Under the pieces are notes generated by a model that worked only from the letters and a program-made list of their open reading frames with translations, made no database searches and was not told the DNA's origin. From Scytalidium lignicola (lineage: Eukaryota; Ascomycota; Leotiomycetes): a DNA stretch of 64,000 nt. Below, in pieces: positions 1-11,424 of this stretch. Made by a program: the position numbers and the translations under genes. Location of the stretch: assembly GCA_002812745.2 (NCBI GenBank), contig NCSJ02000060.1, positions 101,164 to 165,163 on the forward strand, in the 5' to 3' direction. Within the stretch, counting starts at the first letter, position 1, and each line of letters opens with the position of its first letter.

Positions 1-3000
1 TACAGGCAAAACTCTGTCATAAACGACCTTTAGGGTGTGATAAGTTTACGTATGTGTGTCTGGAATGATGACTCGATGGCTTCTCACGCTTCTCTAATCC
101 CTCATCCTTCTCTGGAGTCATGTACAGTAGTGGTGGTGGCCAACTGGAAGCGTGACGTGATATTGACATCTTGATGAAGCACTCAGCCCGTTAAACGCCG
201 GATCGGATCAGGGGTGCAGGAAGACAGCCGCGGCTTGCCGGCTCTTGCCTTTTGCGCCAGTTTGTCATGTTTGCTACAATCGCGTCCACATGCAATTCAA
301 ACTTGTCTACAAGTTTTGTTGAGCGTGCATGGAGGGATTTACAGTACCGGTACAGTAGGTGCTGTAGATTGCCCAATCACGGGACTAGGTAGAGCTTTTC
401 GGGGGGGCTTGCTCACGGGGGTATCGGAGAGTTGAGAGTTGGGACCAGATGATTTATGTGGAGGTACATGAACTTCGTGCGAATTTCTGTGGGGTCTCGG
501 GGTACCTTCACGCTCGAGCCATTCGCTGGGAGGAACACCGCTGCAGCGAGGCTATTTCTGTGCCTGCGGTTACCGCAGCTGGATGGAGACCTCGTGCTGA
601 GTGAGAAGCCCCCATCTTTTGGCCCATCTTTCGGTCCATAACTCTGCACCTCTGCTCCAAACGCCTCGAGAAATATGCAGCTGGAGGCATGACCATCGCC
701 ATTGGTGCCATTCGTGGGATTGGAGATAGTTCCAAATTACTCGAANTTTCCAGACTTTTCTGGAAAGGGTAGATCCGAGGCCCTCCTGGACCAGGGCCTT
801 TCCGGCTTGACTCCACCCGTGTCCTCGTAAGAATGACTCGACCCAGACCGGCCAGATTACCAATGCTCGAACACAGNAAAAAAANTTATGATACTGTACA
901 GGCAGTTGTTTGAGGGCGGGCTGTAAGTACTGTACAGCGCACACGTCCACTCAACCAAAAGCTGGAGCTCCCGGTCGGCGCCTGTGCAGGTTGGAGGTTG
1001 GGGACGAAAGAACGGTGATGGAGGGAAGCCAGGTCGTCACGGTCGCCTGATTGGCATGTTGAAGCCAATGCGCGAGGCGTCATACTGTAAGATTGGCATC
1101 GACACACCGTTTCTGCCTCCCTCCAACTCAACGAAGGCGATGACGCTTTGAATCGTGGCCTCTGTTGAAGTGAGGTGAGTGCAGCTCCTGAACCGTTTTG
1201 GGAATGACTGGGAGTGACTTGGACTGGCCTGGATTCCGTATGTGGTTCGTGGACTGAAGGCTGTACAGCAATTAAAATTTGAGGCGCGAGATGGCAGATG
1301 CGCAGGTGTGGTTCTAGAGAGACATGGGTTCCACCTGTGGTAGCCGGTTGCCAGTGTGATTGGCGAGGGGTCACGGTTGCAGGTGCGACTTGGACGCATC
1401 TGGGCGTGAGCGCATCCACCCCCTTTTAGGGCCGGTGCTCGATGGCTCGTGGATCGTAACGGGGCAAGGGGTGGAAATTTGTGGGCCAAAGTTGGCGCAG
1501 TACTGGTTTGGGAGAGGTGATGGCAACCAGCATCGCAACCCATACATACACGCAGGCCAGATGCAGCGTGAATCTCGCGGCTAAGAGGATTTGTGTGGAG
1601 GTGGTGGTGGTGGTGGTGGTGGTGGTGGTTGGAGTGGGAGTGAGAGCTGGAGCTGGTGGTGACGAGGTGTTGGGATGCCTGCCTTTTTGGTCTTTTGTGA
1701 TTCCTTTAGCTAGCTCGACGGTGAAGGTGAGAATAATGCTCAATACCGTCATACCGTTGTACTCTCGGGACTTGTAGTTGGTAACACTGTGCCCTATGGT
1801 GCTGCAAGAAAAAAATAGTCCGTACTAACCGGTAGCAATTTTCTCGCAGACCTAGTGCGGTTATATTCGAGGGGTTGCTTGCTGGTTGCCCCGGGAGGTG
1901 AAGAACCGCCGGCAGAGACGGTTCTGCAAAATCTCAGGCGCACTAAAACAGGGAGCCCTTCTTTGGCTGCAGCACGGAGAGCAAAACAGAGGGGAGGCAG
2001 GTACTGTAGTGAACTAACTAACTGTACGGAGTAAGTTACTCAATGACGATTCGGTACCTGTACAGTAAGTACCACAGTAGAAGAGCCAGAGAGAGACTTG
2101 CTTTGACCCAGACGACCAAAAGAGCCGGAACTGGCCAGAAGAAGAAGTGCCAATAAATTCATGAGCCTTTTCTTCGCCAACCAAAAGCAATTACAGTAAA
2201 GGACTACTCTTGAGCCGAGCCCAGGGAACCAACAAGCAACGAGGTTTACGAGGGGGGTGATTTGGGCTCACACGCAGCAGCAGCATATTTTTTTGCAGGC
2301 TCCGCCGCGCCTTCGCCTTCCGTTTCGCCATCAGCCGAGCTGCTGATCCGCCCATGTGGCAGCGGCCTACCAGAAGGCTGGTTCACCCACTCACGCCAGC
2401 GCCGCTCACCTGCTGCTCCTGGCTGCTTTTGCTCCTGCTGCTACTACCGCTACCACTCCTCACTAGTCCAACTGCTGCGACGAGGCCTGCGACTTGTGCT
2501 GCTACTAACTACTGCTGCTGCGCTCCGGTCGCTTGTTGCGCTCCGTCACCCTTCCGACCTTCCCTGACCTCCTGCCGGCCTATTTCCTATTCCTATTTCC
2601 TCTTCCTCCTCTTCAACCACCACCACCACCACCCTCTCTCCTCCGACTTCCCTCGGGTGACGCTGTGAAGATCTTGCCATCCTCACAACCCACCGGCCTC
2701 CTCGTCCTTCCTCTCGAGTTTGTCCTCCATCCTCTTCCATCCGCCAATCCCGACCTCTCGACCGGTACAACTGCGCTCTTCACTTGAACCGCGGGAAGTC
2801 AGGTCCGACGTTGCCCGGCAGGATATTGCGAGAGAACCCAGAGTAGGACACAGCAACCGCAAAAAGTCGACTTCGAGACTCGCGGCTGTGGGATCACATT
2901 CAGGTTCGTAACAATTCTTTCTCTACACGGTCTCATCCACAGTTCAGTGTGCTGGTCTGGCTCTGCGACGGGCGTCCTAAAAAAACAAAAACTTCCAAAA

Positions 3001-3705
3001 CAACCACAACGTCAGCTTGTCAAACTTGAGACGACACAGCACACAGTCATCACGACTGAGCCTCACGTATGACCTCACATGGTTGACGAAAGGCCACGAC
3101 ACCTAAGCATTTCACATTACATTACTCGTCATTTCACTGAGACTATCGTGATCCCAAACAATCTTCAACGTTAGCCTTGGAAAATTTCATTGGATTTGCC
3201 ATCGCGAGCACGCTTCGTCGCGAACAGCAGGCCAGCATCAGCACTGAACAAATTCAATCTCAGCTTTTGGTATATACTGGCAGGATCTCTTAACTAACTC
3301 CTTTAGAAGGTCAATAGAAAATTACAATTTCCTCGGGTGTTTTGATCCATCCTTCGCCGCATGGTCGCTTCGACTCTTGGATCGTGGATTGGTGTTTGAG
3401 CACTGCAGCGTTGCCACCAGCTCCTTGTTTTCACCTTGACACGACCTTCTTCGACTTTCTTCTCTCTATGGCGGCTTTACACCAGTAAATTCTCTACGCA
3501 TTTTTCGCTCCTTCCTCCTTTTGCACCTTCGCCTTTTTTCTTGTGGCACCGGGACGCTCTTCGACACGTCGGAAAGTTTGGTGAATTCTGTTACCTTGCT
3601 CTACTAGATCTTCATCGATCAGCTTCTAAAGCGAGAAGTTAATCTTCTTGCTTTCCGACGAGATTCTCAGGAGTCTCTGTCGGGTTCTCACACAAATCGC
3701 CCATC
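1..3705. other. Gene-free upstream region and long leader of the Clg1-like gene
   Basis: No open frame here looks like a conserved protein. Those present are short, overlap on both strands, contain N bases (746, 877, 885) and are low complexity. From about 2260 to 3700 the + strand is rich in C and T (CTC, CTG, TTCC tracts) with poly-pyrimidine runs close to the ATG at 3706, as expected of a long fungal promoter and 5' leader. Several short upstream ATGs precede 3706 (for example near 3068 and 3361), so translational control by upstream frames is possible but unproven. The part before 2200 holds many CTGTAC and TACAGTA words. Confidence 0.6.
1599..1630 (+). repeat. (GTG)n microsatellite
   Basis: An uninterrupted GTG run of about ten units. 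It lies in non-coding sequence and is simple-sequence DNA. Confidence 0.9.
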
Positions 3706-4683
3706 ATGCTTCCTGGAGGTGTTTGCGCGGTCCTGGACTATGAGGTGGACCAGATGACTGACTACGTCGCCGAAATGGCCCAACGTATCGTTCTTCCTGG
3801 CACACCAGTCTCACCCGCCTTTCGAAAATTCGTGTCAGGCCTTCTCTCCTCAACGAGACTTCCGAGCACCACGATCCTTCTCGGTATGAATTACCTTGCT
3901 AGACATGTGAACATGCTGAAAGCGCGTGGTGCACTCAAGTCCTCGGATGGTCAGGTCTGGCGTATGTTGACGGTCGGCCTTCTTCTTGGGAGCAAGTTCT
4001 TGGATGACAACACTTTCCAGAATCGATCCTGGTCCGAAGTTAGTGGCATTGCTGTCTCCGAGCTGAACACTTTGGAGCACGAATGGTTGGACGCGATTTC
4101 ATGGAATCTTTATGTCAACCTGGACGAGAGCAAAGACTTCAACGCGTGGTTGAAGAGCTGGAACGATTGGCGCGAGGCGAAGAACAAATTGCGCACTGCA
4201 ACTCTGGAACGTCTTGCACCACTCGCCCCGATCGATACCAATGTCCAGCGGAATCGTCCATACCAACCTGCCTACAACGCATACCAAAAGTCTTCATCTC
4301 GGGAGCGTGCTCCTTCAATCTACCATGTTCCTTACGAACATCCTTCCTGGATGCACTCTTACCCGACTCCTCAGCTGACGCCTCCCTCCGCTCCGGACTC
4401 TGGCCTTAATACACCAGACTACATGAGCGCGACAGGTGGAGGTCCTCGCTTCAACGATTGGACGCTATACTATCCATATACTAGAGGTTACCAGCCACAA
4501 CCACAAGTCCACGGTGCTTATGCGCCCACTCGAGTTGCTGCTCATCATACGCCATTCTACAATCACTATGGTTCCGGCATCTGGGATTCCAACGTGACAG
4601 ACTGCAATTGCACACTTTGCCATCAACCAAAGCAGCCATACTTCATGAATTATGGCTATGGCGGGCAGACAGTCGTTGGTTAG
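3706..4683 (+). CDS. Clg1-like cyclin, Pho85-type CDK partner
   Basis: Intronless 325-aa protein. Residues about 15-140 form a cyclin box of the Pho85/PCL kind: a helical region with LSSTRLPSTTILLGMNYLAR, then LLLGSKFLDDNTFQNRSW-SEVSGI, which closely matches the conserved SKFLDDNTF..WSEVSGI block, then LNTLEHEWLDAISWNLYV. The C-terminal half is disordered and rich in Tyr, Pro, Gln and His, and ends with a small Cys cluster (CNCTLC). This layout matches Clg1-like cyclins of filamentous fungi, which activate Pho85-family kinases in nutrient and stress signalling; that role is inferred from the family. ATG 3706 begins a protein reading straight into the cyclin box and follows a pyrimidine-rich leader. 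The exact PCL subclass is less certain than the cyclin fold. Confidence 0.85.
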   Translation: MLPGGVCAVLDYEVDQMTDYVAEMAQRIVLPGTPVSPAFRKFVSGLLSSTRLPSTTILLGMNYLARHVNMLKARGALKSSDGQVWRMLTVGLLLGSKFLDDNTFQNRSWSEVSGIAVSELNTLEHEWLDAISWNLYVNLDESKDFNAWLKSWNDWREAKNKLRTATLERLAPLAPIDTNVQRNRPYQPAYNAYQKSSSRERAPSIYHVPYEHPSWMHSYPTPQLTPPSAPDSGLNTPDYMSATGGGPRFNDWTLYYPYTRGYQPQPQVHGAYAPTRVAAHHTPFYNHYGSGIWDSNVTDCNCTLCHQPKQPYFMNYGYGGQTVVG

Positions 4684-7089
4684 CTATTGCCCTCTTGAGG
4701 ACACCCCAGATAAATTACGTTCAGATGTTTACTGCCATGCTTCGATATATCGACGCATTTTCACCTTCTATACCCCGTTGCCTTCTACCAAAACCTTTAA
4801 AAAAGTCCTTGCTTTTTTTGTCNTTTTTTTTGTCTTTTCCGGCGTCTTACAGCACAGCACGCATTTACGGCGTGCATCATCACGGTTTCTAAAAAGTTCA
4901 AGATGGGTTGCTCGATAATAGCGCCATATAACAGCGCGACACATACCCCGCGTCCATAACGATCTCGAGTTTGCGTTGCACCTTTTCACGGTGACTGCCT
5001 CGATCTAACGACCCTTTCCTTTTCTTCTTCTGCTTGTCATAATGGCGTTCTGCGACGGGGTTTCTAGAGATTTCATTTGTTTTTCAAACAGGATAGGATG
5101 GACTGGGAGGGATTTGTCAAGTGTTTTACACGGTCGAAAGGCCTTTTGCCCCTTTTTTATACCTTTCTTTGGCCTCGGTGATATCACTCTAGATTTCATT
5201 TCGACATTCGGGTCTATAAAACGATTCTAGGTGTTGCCAGCCCAGAACCTTTTGTAATCAGGCATTTTCTTTCTCATTTTTTCTTCTTTGGTTCTGGCTT
5301 TTTATAGCTTCTTGTATCAGGATTATTACAGAGCTCTCGCTTCATGTCACGCGATGGGTTGAGTTTGCACAAAAGGGATGGAAAGTGGTTTACTTTGTCT
5401 TCGATTCGGACCTCTCACAACGGGAGGACTCTTTCATGAATAACAGTTTGGGGATCAAGCATTAGCATGGCATTGCATGGTTGCATGGGGANTTTTTTTT
5501 TTGCTCAAGACTTTCTATTGCTGGGACTTGGCAGGGAGTGGACAGCAGTTTTTTTTTACGATAGTTTGCGAAAGGTTAACTTTAGGGCTTTTGAAATTGG
5601 AAGGGCTTTTATAAGAGAGGACTAGCAGCAAGGTTAGCCGGCAAAAAATTAGGACAAGCTACGACGTTATGATCTTTCGATGGGGGCACCTAACCAATTG
5701 GGAGAGTCTGCTCGCTATTCTGTTGCTTCTTAGCCCTGAAAAGAGGGATACTTCATAGCCTGAATAGCCCATAGAAAAACGAAGAGTTCATTATCTTCGA
5801 TATTTGATTGGCAGTTCTTTACGGTGACGTCTGCAAAAAAAATTTCCCATTTAACTGGAGCTTCCCACTGCGCTGCAGGAGGAAGAAAAAATTTCATTGG
5901 CCGTTCTTCGCGTGGCAATCCAATAATTGAGGTTGCAGAATGGGCAAATTTTCCATCAAGAAAATTTCCCCCTTATGGCGCCACACGTCCTCTTACGATT
6001 ATTTTCTTGTCCTTTTACAGTACAGGTATCCCTACTGGGTCTAAAATAGGAAAGTCTTGGAAAAGGGTGCGTTCAAAAAGCTTTTAATTTTAATTTTAAT
6101 CTAAAAATAGGGGGGAGAACGCGTGAGTTGGGTCATTTTTTAGCGGTTTTTTTTTCTTGTTGTCATGGGAGATGGGAAATGGATGGACANGGGGGGGAAG
6201 GGGGAAAATTGGAGGTTGGGGGGAGTGAATGAAGGAATGAATGAATGAATGCATCGAGATGAATCATTGACAGCGAGATTATGGTAAGTTGCGTTGGTCA
6301 TTTGATGGGTTTGTTTGTTTTATTTATTTATTTGTTGGTTCTGTCTTGTGTTTGTATGGGGAAGTACAGTGGGTGGTAGGTATTGGTCACATGATTTAGT
6401 CGCATTGGCTCACGTGGATTTAAATCACGTGTTGGTGGTGGTTTTAGGTAGGCTTTCCTAGTATTGATATTTTCTTTTCTCTTTACATGTTTTATTTTAT
6501 ATTTTTGTTCCATCTAAGATTTTTAGAAGGTGAGATGACATATCGCTTGACTCAACTAAGGTATTGCAGGTTTCTAAATCTGATTGATGTCACGTGCGTT
6601 TCGGAATAATGTCGACGTCTTCAGTCTGAAATTTCCATGATTTTTGTTATTTGTCCTCAAGATCCTACGTATTATTGCTCTGGCCCTGGTGAGGATTGCG
6701 GAACTTATGCAAATAAAGTATTTATGTTTCCGTTTGACTTACACTGCATAATTTCTAATTTTCGCCTGGCCCGAGAGGATATCACATAGTAGGTGATTTA
6801 CAAGATGTTTCTGCTTCATTCTCTTCTTTTCTGTTTGAATATATATATATCAGCGATCGGAAAGAGGTAAGAATGACGAAACGAATCTAGCTAAGAACTT
6901 AGAATAACTGCGGTCGTTGACTCATCGGTCAACATAACAATATCTGTTTGAACTGGCTAATAGTCGCCTTGTTTATATATCTCATTTTGTGCCTTTTTCT
7001 GCCTTCTTCATATTTTGTACAATCCTTGTTATATATATGGTATATAACCTGCTTAAACCATAAAGTTTCCAGCAAAATATTTGACAATC
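4684..7089. other. Long spacer, AT-rich, no gene seen
   Basis: About 2.4 kb between the Clg1-like cyclin and the F-box/ankyrin gene. Open frames are short and unconserved. It contains many A/T and G homopolymers (N at 4823, 5492, 6190), an AATG repeat near 6225-6250, and two closely spaced CACGTG boxes at 6411-6431. Part must be the cyclin terminator and the promoter of the next gene; I see no RNA gene. Confidence 0.6.
6411..6431. promoter_or_regulatory. Paired CACGTG boxes around an AT palindrome
   Basis: Two CACGTG hexamers at 6411-6416 and 6426-6431 flank the palindromic core ATTTAAAT, making a nearly symmetrical 21-bp element. CACGTG is the core site of fungal bHLH factors of the Cbf1/Pho4 type. 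The next gene starts about 660 bp downstream, so a promoter role is plausible. The sequence shows the site; function is inference. Confidence 0.35.
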
Positions 7090-8831
7090 ATGGCTCTGGA
7101 AACTGTAGCTACTGAGATTCTATTGCTCATCTTCAACCCATATGAGCTTTCATTCTGGCCATTTAATTCAGTAACACGGAGAAATTTGATTAACTGGCAA
7201 CTTGTGTGCAGTATGGATAGGTCCTTCTCTTTTTTCCTTGTCACTTGCCCCTTATCTCACCCTGTATTTCTCCTCTTGTTTTTCTTCAATCCAGCATCTC
7301 CCTCTAGCGTCTAACTAAGTTGTGGTTGAGAGAGCAAGCTTTGAATTTGATTTCGATCTAACATATCACAGGACGTTGGAACAAGGTCCTTTCTGAACGT
7401 ATAATCGTAAATGTGAACTCTAAGATACTCGGTGAACTAGTTCAATACGCTACGAAAGACGTCGTACTTCGCGAACTGAAGAAGTTAGGAGAGTCGAAAT
7501 TTGATCCAAACAGCATCTTCGTTACAGCAGCAATACGTGGATACGAGGATGTGGTACAACTTTTGATAGATAAGGGGGCAGATGTTGATGCTGAAGGTGT
7601 TGTCTCTAGAGGGAGGTGGAGGTTGAGGTGGAGGTGGAGATGGAGTGGTCCATCGACAGCAATTAGGGTCGCGTCTCTTTATGGGCATGTTCAGTTAGTG
7701 AAGCAACTGCTAAATGCTGGAGCTGATGTCGACAAGAGAGGGTGGGACGGAGCGTCACCGCTCCATTGCGCAGTTTGTAACGGGCATACGTCAGTAGTGC
7801 GCCTTCTCCTAGAGCACGGTGCAGATATGACAACCAATGGCTTGCGGCGTAATATCGGTACACCTCTCTATGATGCAGCTTCTCGGGGATATCTAGGCAT
7901 AGTAAAACTGCTACTAGATCGTGGGGCAGACATCGAAATAGGAGTTGATCAGCATGAAACACCGCTGCAAGTGGCAATTAGGAACGGTCATAAAAGCATG
8001 GTAAAGGCACTAGTTGACAAAGGAGCAAATGTTAAGGTAAAATATTGGGGTAGAGACACAACATTACATCTGGCTATTAAATGTAAGAAGAAAGTCAAGG
8101 GTATAGTACAACTACTCTTGAAAAAGGGAGTAGATGCCAACGAGAGAGATGACCGTGGTTGGACTGCACTTCATTGGGCGACATCTTTAGGGTGGAAAGG
8201 AGTAGTGCGTCTCCTAATTAGGAAAGAAAACGTGGAAAAGAATTGCCAAGCCAGCTGGGACAGACGTACGCCATTGCACTTAGCAGCTGCCGAAAGCAAT
8301 CCAACGCTCGTAAAGCTGCTGGTAGAAAGCGGGGCAGATGTTGACATATGTGACAGAATGGGTTGGACAGCCTTGCATGCTGCAACTGATAAATGCTGCA
8401 AGCAAACTGTACGGATCCTTCTCCGGAATAGTGCAAAAATCAATGCTAAGGGCGCTCATGGCGAAACTGCGCTACACATTGCAGCGTATCATGGGCACAC
8501 AGCATTAGTGTTGCTCTTGCTAGACTATGGGGCAGATATCGAGGCAGGGATGGAAGCAGATATCGAAGCAGGGATGGAAGAGCGAGCGTTCAAGGAGTTA
8601 GGTTTCAAGCTGCGAAAAAATGCTATCCGACGTGGAGTAAAGAAACAAGTAAAATGGACGGCTCTCGATATTGCTAATGCAAAACGGTACATGGGAGCAA
8701 CACAATTACTACGAGAGAAGGCTGGTTATGTGTATCCAGAAATACTATCAAACAGACAGCATTCATCTACGTCTCCGGAAACAGGTATCATGGACGAACA
8801 TCTTGAAGGACTGGAAAGATTGTTTATATAG
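7090..8831 (+). CDS. F-box and ankyrin-repeat protein, two exons
   Basis: Exon 1 is 7090-7210, a 161-nt intron (GTATGG...CACAG) follows, and exon 2 is 7372-8831, giving 526 aa. Joining the exons creates LVCRRWNKVL across the junction, the hallmark end of an F-box, preceded by VATEILLLI; the F-box covers residues about 3-50. About eleven ankyrin repeats follow (motifs such as GWTALHWAT, GETALHIAAYHGH, LLLDYGADI) to residue about 490. F-box proteins of this kind are substrate receptors of SCF ubiquitin ligases via Skp1, with ankyrins binding the target; the target is unknown. Oddities: an Arg/Trp-rich stretch from a purine tract at 7612-7650 interrupts repeats 1-2, and an 18-nt tandem duplication occurs near 8533-8578. 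ATG 7090 is the first Met in frame. Confidence 0.85.
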
Positions 8832-9888
8832 ATAAACTGTATATTCTGATCTTCTAGCATTCCTAAATGAGGGTGATTGTAGCTCAGCTTCGATGGTTGA
8901 GGTAGGAGCAGATAGACGTGTGCAAACGGTCATTGTGCTGTGAAACTGGCAGAGGCATTGACTATTGTGGAGGAATAGAATCGAAAGATGAACAACATTG
9001 AAAATTGATTCCTCAACTGAGACTAGGTTTAGAGAAGGTGGATGATATTTGTAAATAAGAATTAGATAAGGGGTTTTAATGGTGTCGGAGACTCAAGCCT
9101 AGGGTTAGAGAATAATGAGATGTAGAGCAAAAGGAATTATTAAGAGGAACAAGGTTATTTTAGGTGATTAATAGGCTTGAACATTCTAGTTGAAAACAGG
9201 AAATACTGGTATATAAGGAAGAACGAGAGTGAGGAGCGAGATTAAAATGAGCTTTCTGATTCCAGCCAGACAAGCTCTAAAACAGAGAGGTCAGGCGAAG
9301 CTCATAAGGTTTCAATCTAGGGACCTCCTAGAAATTGGTAGACAAGTTGTATGGCGCGGCGAGAATAGAAAACGCCATCATGCCTGGGTTCGGGCTTACC
9401 AAATTCTCCTTTCTATCACTCATAAAGTATGCCACCAGATATAGATGCGTCATTGTATGAGCGAAAACAAATAACGGAATAATCTCATCTAGAAGGGAGT
9501 GCAGAGAAGCCCATGTAGAGCCTTTCTCGCTCTTCCTAGAGGGAAATTGCGTACTTTGGATCCCTGAGCAAAAATATGGTGGCGAGATTGTATATTCTTC
9601 ATAGGTGTGTAAGGAAGTTGAAGCTTCTAGCCGTGGCTAGCCTTGCCGTTTAAGTCACGTCCCTAGCCACCCAGTTTGTAAAAGTCATGTGATTACTGAC
9701 GACGCTGAGGTACGTCATCCCCAGGCAGAAGCAAGGCAGCATGGCTTGTGTTGCATAAATCAACAGACTAGATTCACTTGATGCTGGTTATAAAAGGAGC
9801 CAAAGATTCCATATCAATAGCTAGAACAAACCTTACAAAAATTTCAAAATTTCAAAGTATAGTCTTCAGTACTCACCCGAAATCCAAG
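8832..9888. other. Spacer, no supported gene
   Basis: AT-rich sequence holding the terminator of the F-box/ankyrin gene and the promoter of the I78 inhibitor. One 71-codon frame at 9229-9444 (+) has no recognisable motif and no sign of splicing into a larger gene. Nothing else seen. Confidence 0.6.
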
Positions 9889-10248
9889 ATGCCTCTCATT
9901 GTTCCAGGAATCAATTCAAAGGGCGGCGACGCAAAGACCGACGAATGGAGAAATAAGCTTGTTGGAAAGAAGCTTGGAGAGAGTTCTGATGCTACAGTTA
10001 GTTTTATTACTTCTGAAAAATATAATCTCAAAAAGTCCTAACATTTAGCAGACCTTCGCAAGAGCAGAATTGCCTAAAGAGACCAGGGTTATCCAGCCCG
10101 GAGAGATGGTTACCAAGGACTTCAACCCAAATCGGTATGTTGAGTTAGCACATCAATTGAGCTGAAGTAATATAACTAACCCTTGTTTCATAGCATGAAT
10201 GTCCATCTTTCTGAGGATGGAACAGTCGCCCACGTTGATCACCAATAA
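9889..10248 (+). CDS. Peptidase inhibitor I78 family protein
   Basis: Three exons, 9889-9996, 10052-10134 and 10194-10248, encode 81 aa. Introns are 55 and 59 nt, both GT-AG. The middle and end carry the I78 signature: WRNKLVGKKLGE, a LPKETRVIQPGEMVTKDFNP loop region, and a C-terminus of the form R-MNVHLSEDGTV..V with a final Gln. Members are small inhibitors of serine proteases of the subtilisin/chymotrypsin type, binding through the exposed loop before the conserved NVHLDEDG strand. There is no signal peptide, so a cytosolic or vacuolar protease is the likely target (inference). The start is the first Met that begins directly at the conserved domain. The longer frame upstream lacks similarity. 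Confidence 0.9.
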
Positions 10249-10597
10249 GGATGTAGAGAGACCATGTAGAGTCCTGGTGGCTGGACAAGTGTAGGAAGTA
10301 TTCTTGTACACACCTTAGGGACCTTGATATTCAAGAAATGTCTTATTAGAGAATAATATTAGTCTTCTACTTAATCTAGAATATTGCTATTCTCGTGAAT
10401 GAAAGGCCCCACGTGATGCTTGCCCCTCTCAACCCCTCCAAAACTGCATAGTTGGTCTAAAAGTCTACCCGAATCGCGGGGCAATGCATGGCCCATCACC
10501 TTTTGACGGCGGGGTTCTCGATTTCTGGAATAACTTCAAGACCTCCCCATACACCAAGGACAGAAAAGCCTGTCTGAATTAAAAATAAAATTTCAAG
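10249..10597. other. Short spacer between the I78 gene and TMA20
   Basis: About 350 nt acting as terminator of the inhibitor gene and promoter of TMA20. A CACGTG box lies at about 10411 in a C-rich stretch. No gene seen. Confidence 0.55.
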
Positions 10598-11424
10598 ATG
10601 TTTAAGAAAGAGTAAAATGACAAAACATTCCTTTTGCAATTCAAGAAAGAGACGCGTTAAGCTAATGGATNAAAAAAATTTCAGTATATCCCCGGGCTCA
10701 AAATCGAAAGTAAAATCCTCCGTCCAAAGAGCGATACGAACACAAGTAGTCCAGACATATCCGCTTCTAGCACCACATATCGATGAGATCATACCAAAAA
10801 AGGAGCAATTGGATGCTATGAAAATGTCAGTTTCCACACATTATATCTGGGGTTCAATAAATTCCCCTTCCACATGCATGCACACAACTTTGTTATCAAT
10901 TGGAGGATATTGTATAGACTTTTGTTGGATATAAGGACATGGCTAACAAGATAACCTTTTTCTTCTTCTTCAGACCAGATAGAGTCACTCTATACCTCAC
11001 TGGCTCAACGCCCCTCTTCTACCAACACATGACCGACGTCCTCCTTCCTCATCTCCGACTCGTCCACCGCTTTCCTTCCTGTTTCCCTAGCATACGCATT
11101 GATCGTGGTGCAATCCGCTTCGTTCTCTCTGGAGCCACACTCATGGCACCAGGTTTGACATCAGCTGGTGGTCGTTTACCAAATGGGAATGCCGATGAGA
11201 CGGATAAATACGGCACTGAAGGTGCTAATGGCGAAGGATGGTACGGTGGTAGGGAACTGGAGGCAAAGGAGCCGGTTATAATTTGTGCAGAGGGTAAGGT
11301 GGAGGCTTGTGCTGTTGGACTGTTATCGATCGGGACGAAAGAGGTGAAGGAGGTTGGTAAGGGTCCTGTGGTTGAGGAAGCACATTATCTGGGGGATGGG
11401 TTGTGGAAGCTTAGTACGGAGTGA
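10598..11424 (+). CDS. TMA20: Tma20/MCT-1 PUA-domain translation factor
   Basis: Three exons: 10598-10611 (only 14 nt), 10685-10825 and 10974-11424, coding 201 aa. The start MFKKD-ISPGSKSKVKSSVQR, the IIPKKEQLDAMK block, and a PUA domain with DRGAIRFVLSGATLMAPGLTS and HYLGDGLWKL match yeast Tma20 and human MCT-1. The family binds the 40S ribosome and works with Tma22/DENR in recycling and reinitiation; the PUA domain recognises RNA. An acidic/Gly-rich insertion of about 40 aa (TDKYGTEGANGEGW region) lengthens it relative to the ~181-aa yeast protein. The tiny first exon is needed for the MFKK start; the N at 10671 lies inside intron 1 and does no harm. Intron 2 begins GTCAGT, a weaker donor. 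Confidence 0.92.

Noticed and set aside
886..1752. Overlapping long frames on both strands near the left edge
   Set aside because: They overlap in different frames, contain the GTG microsatellite and have no conserved motif.
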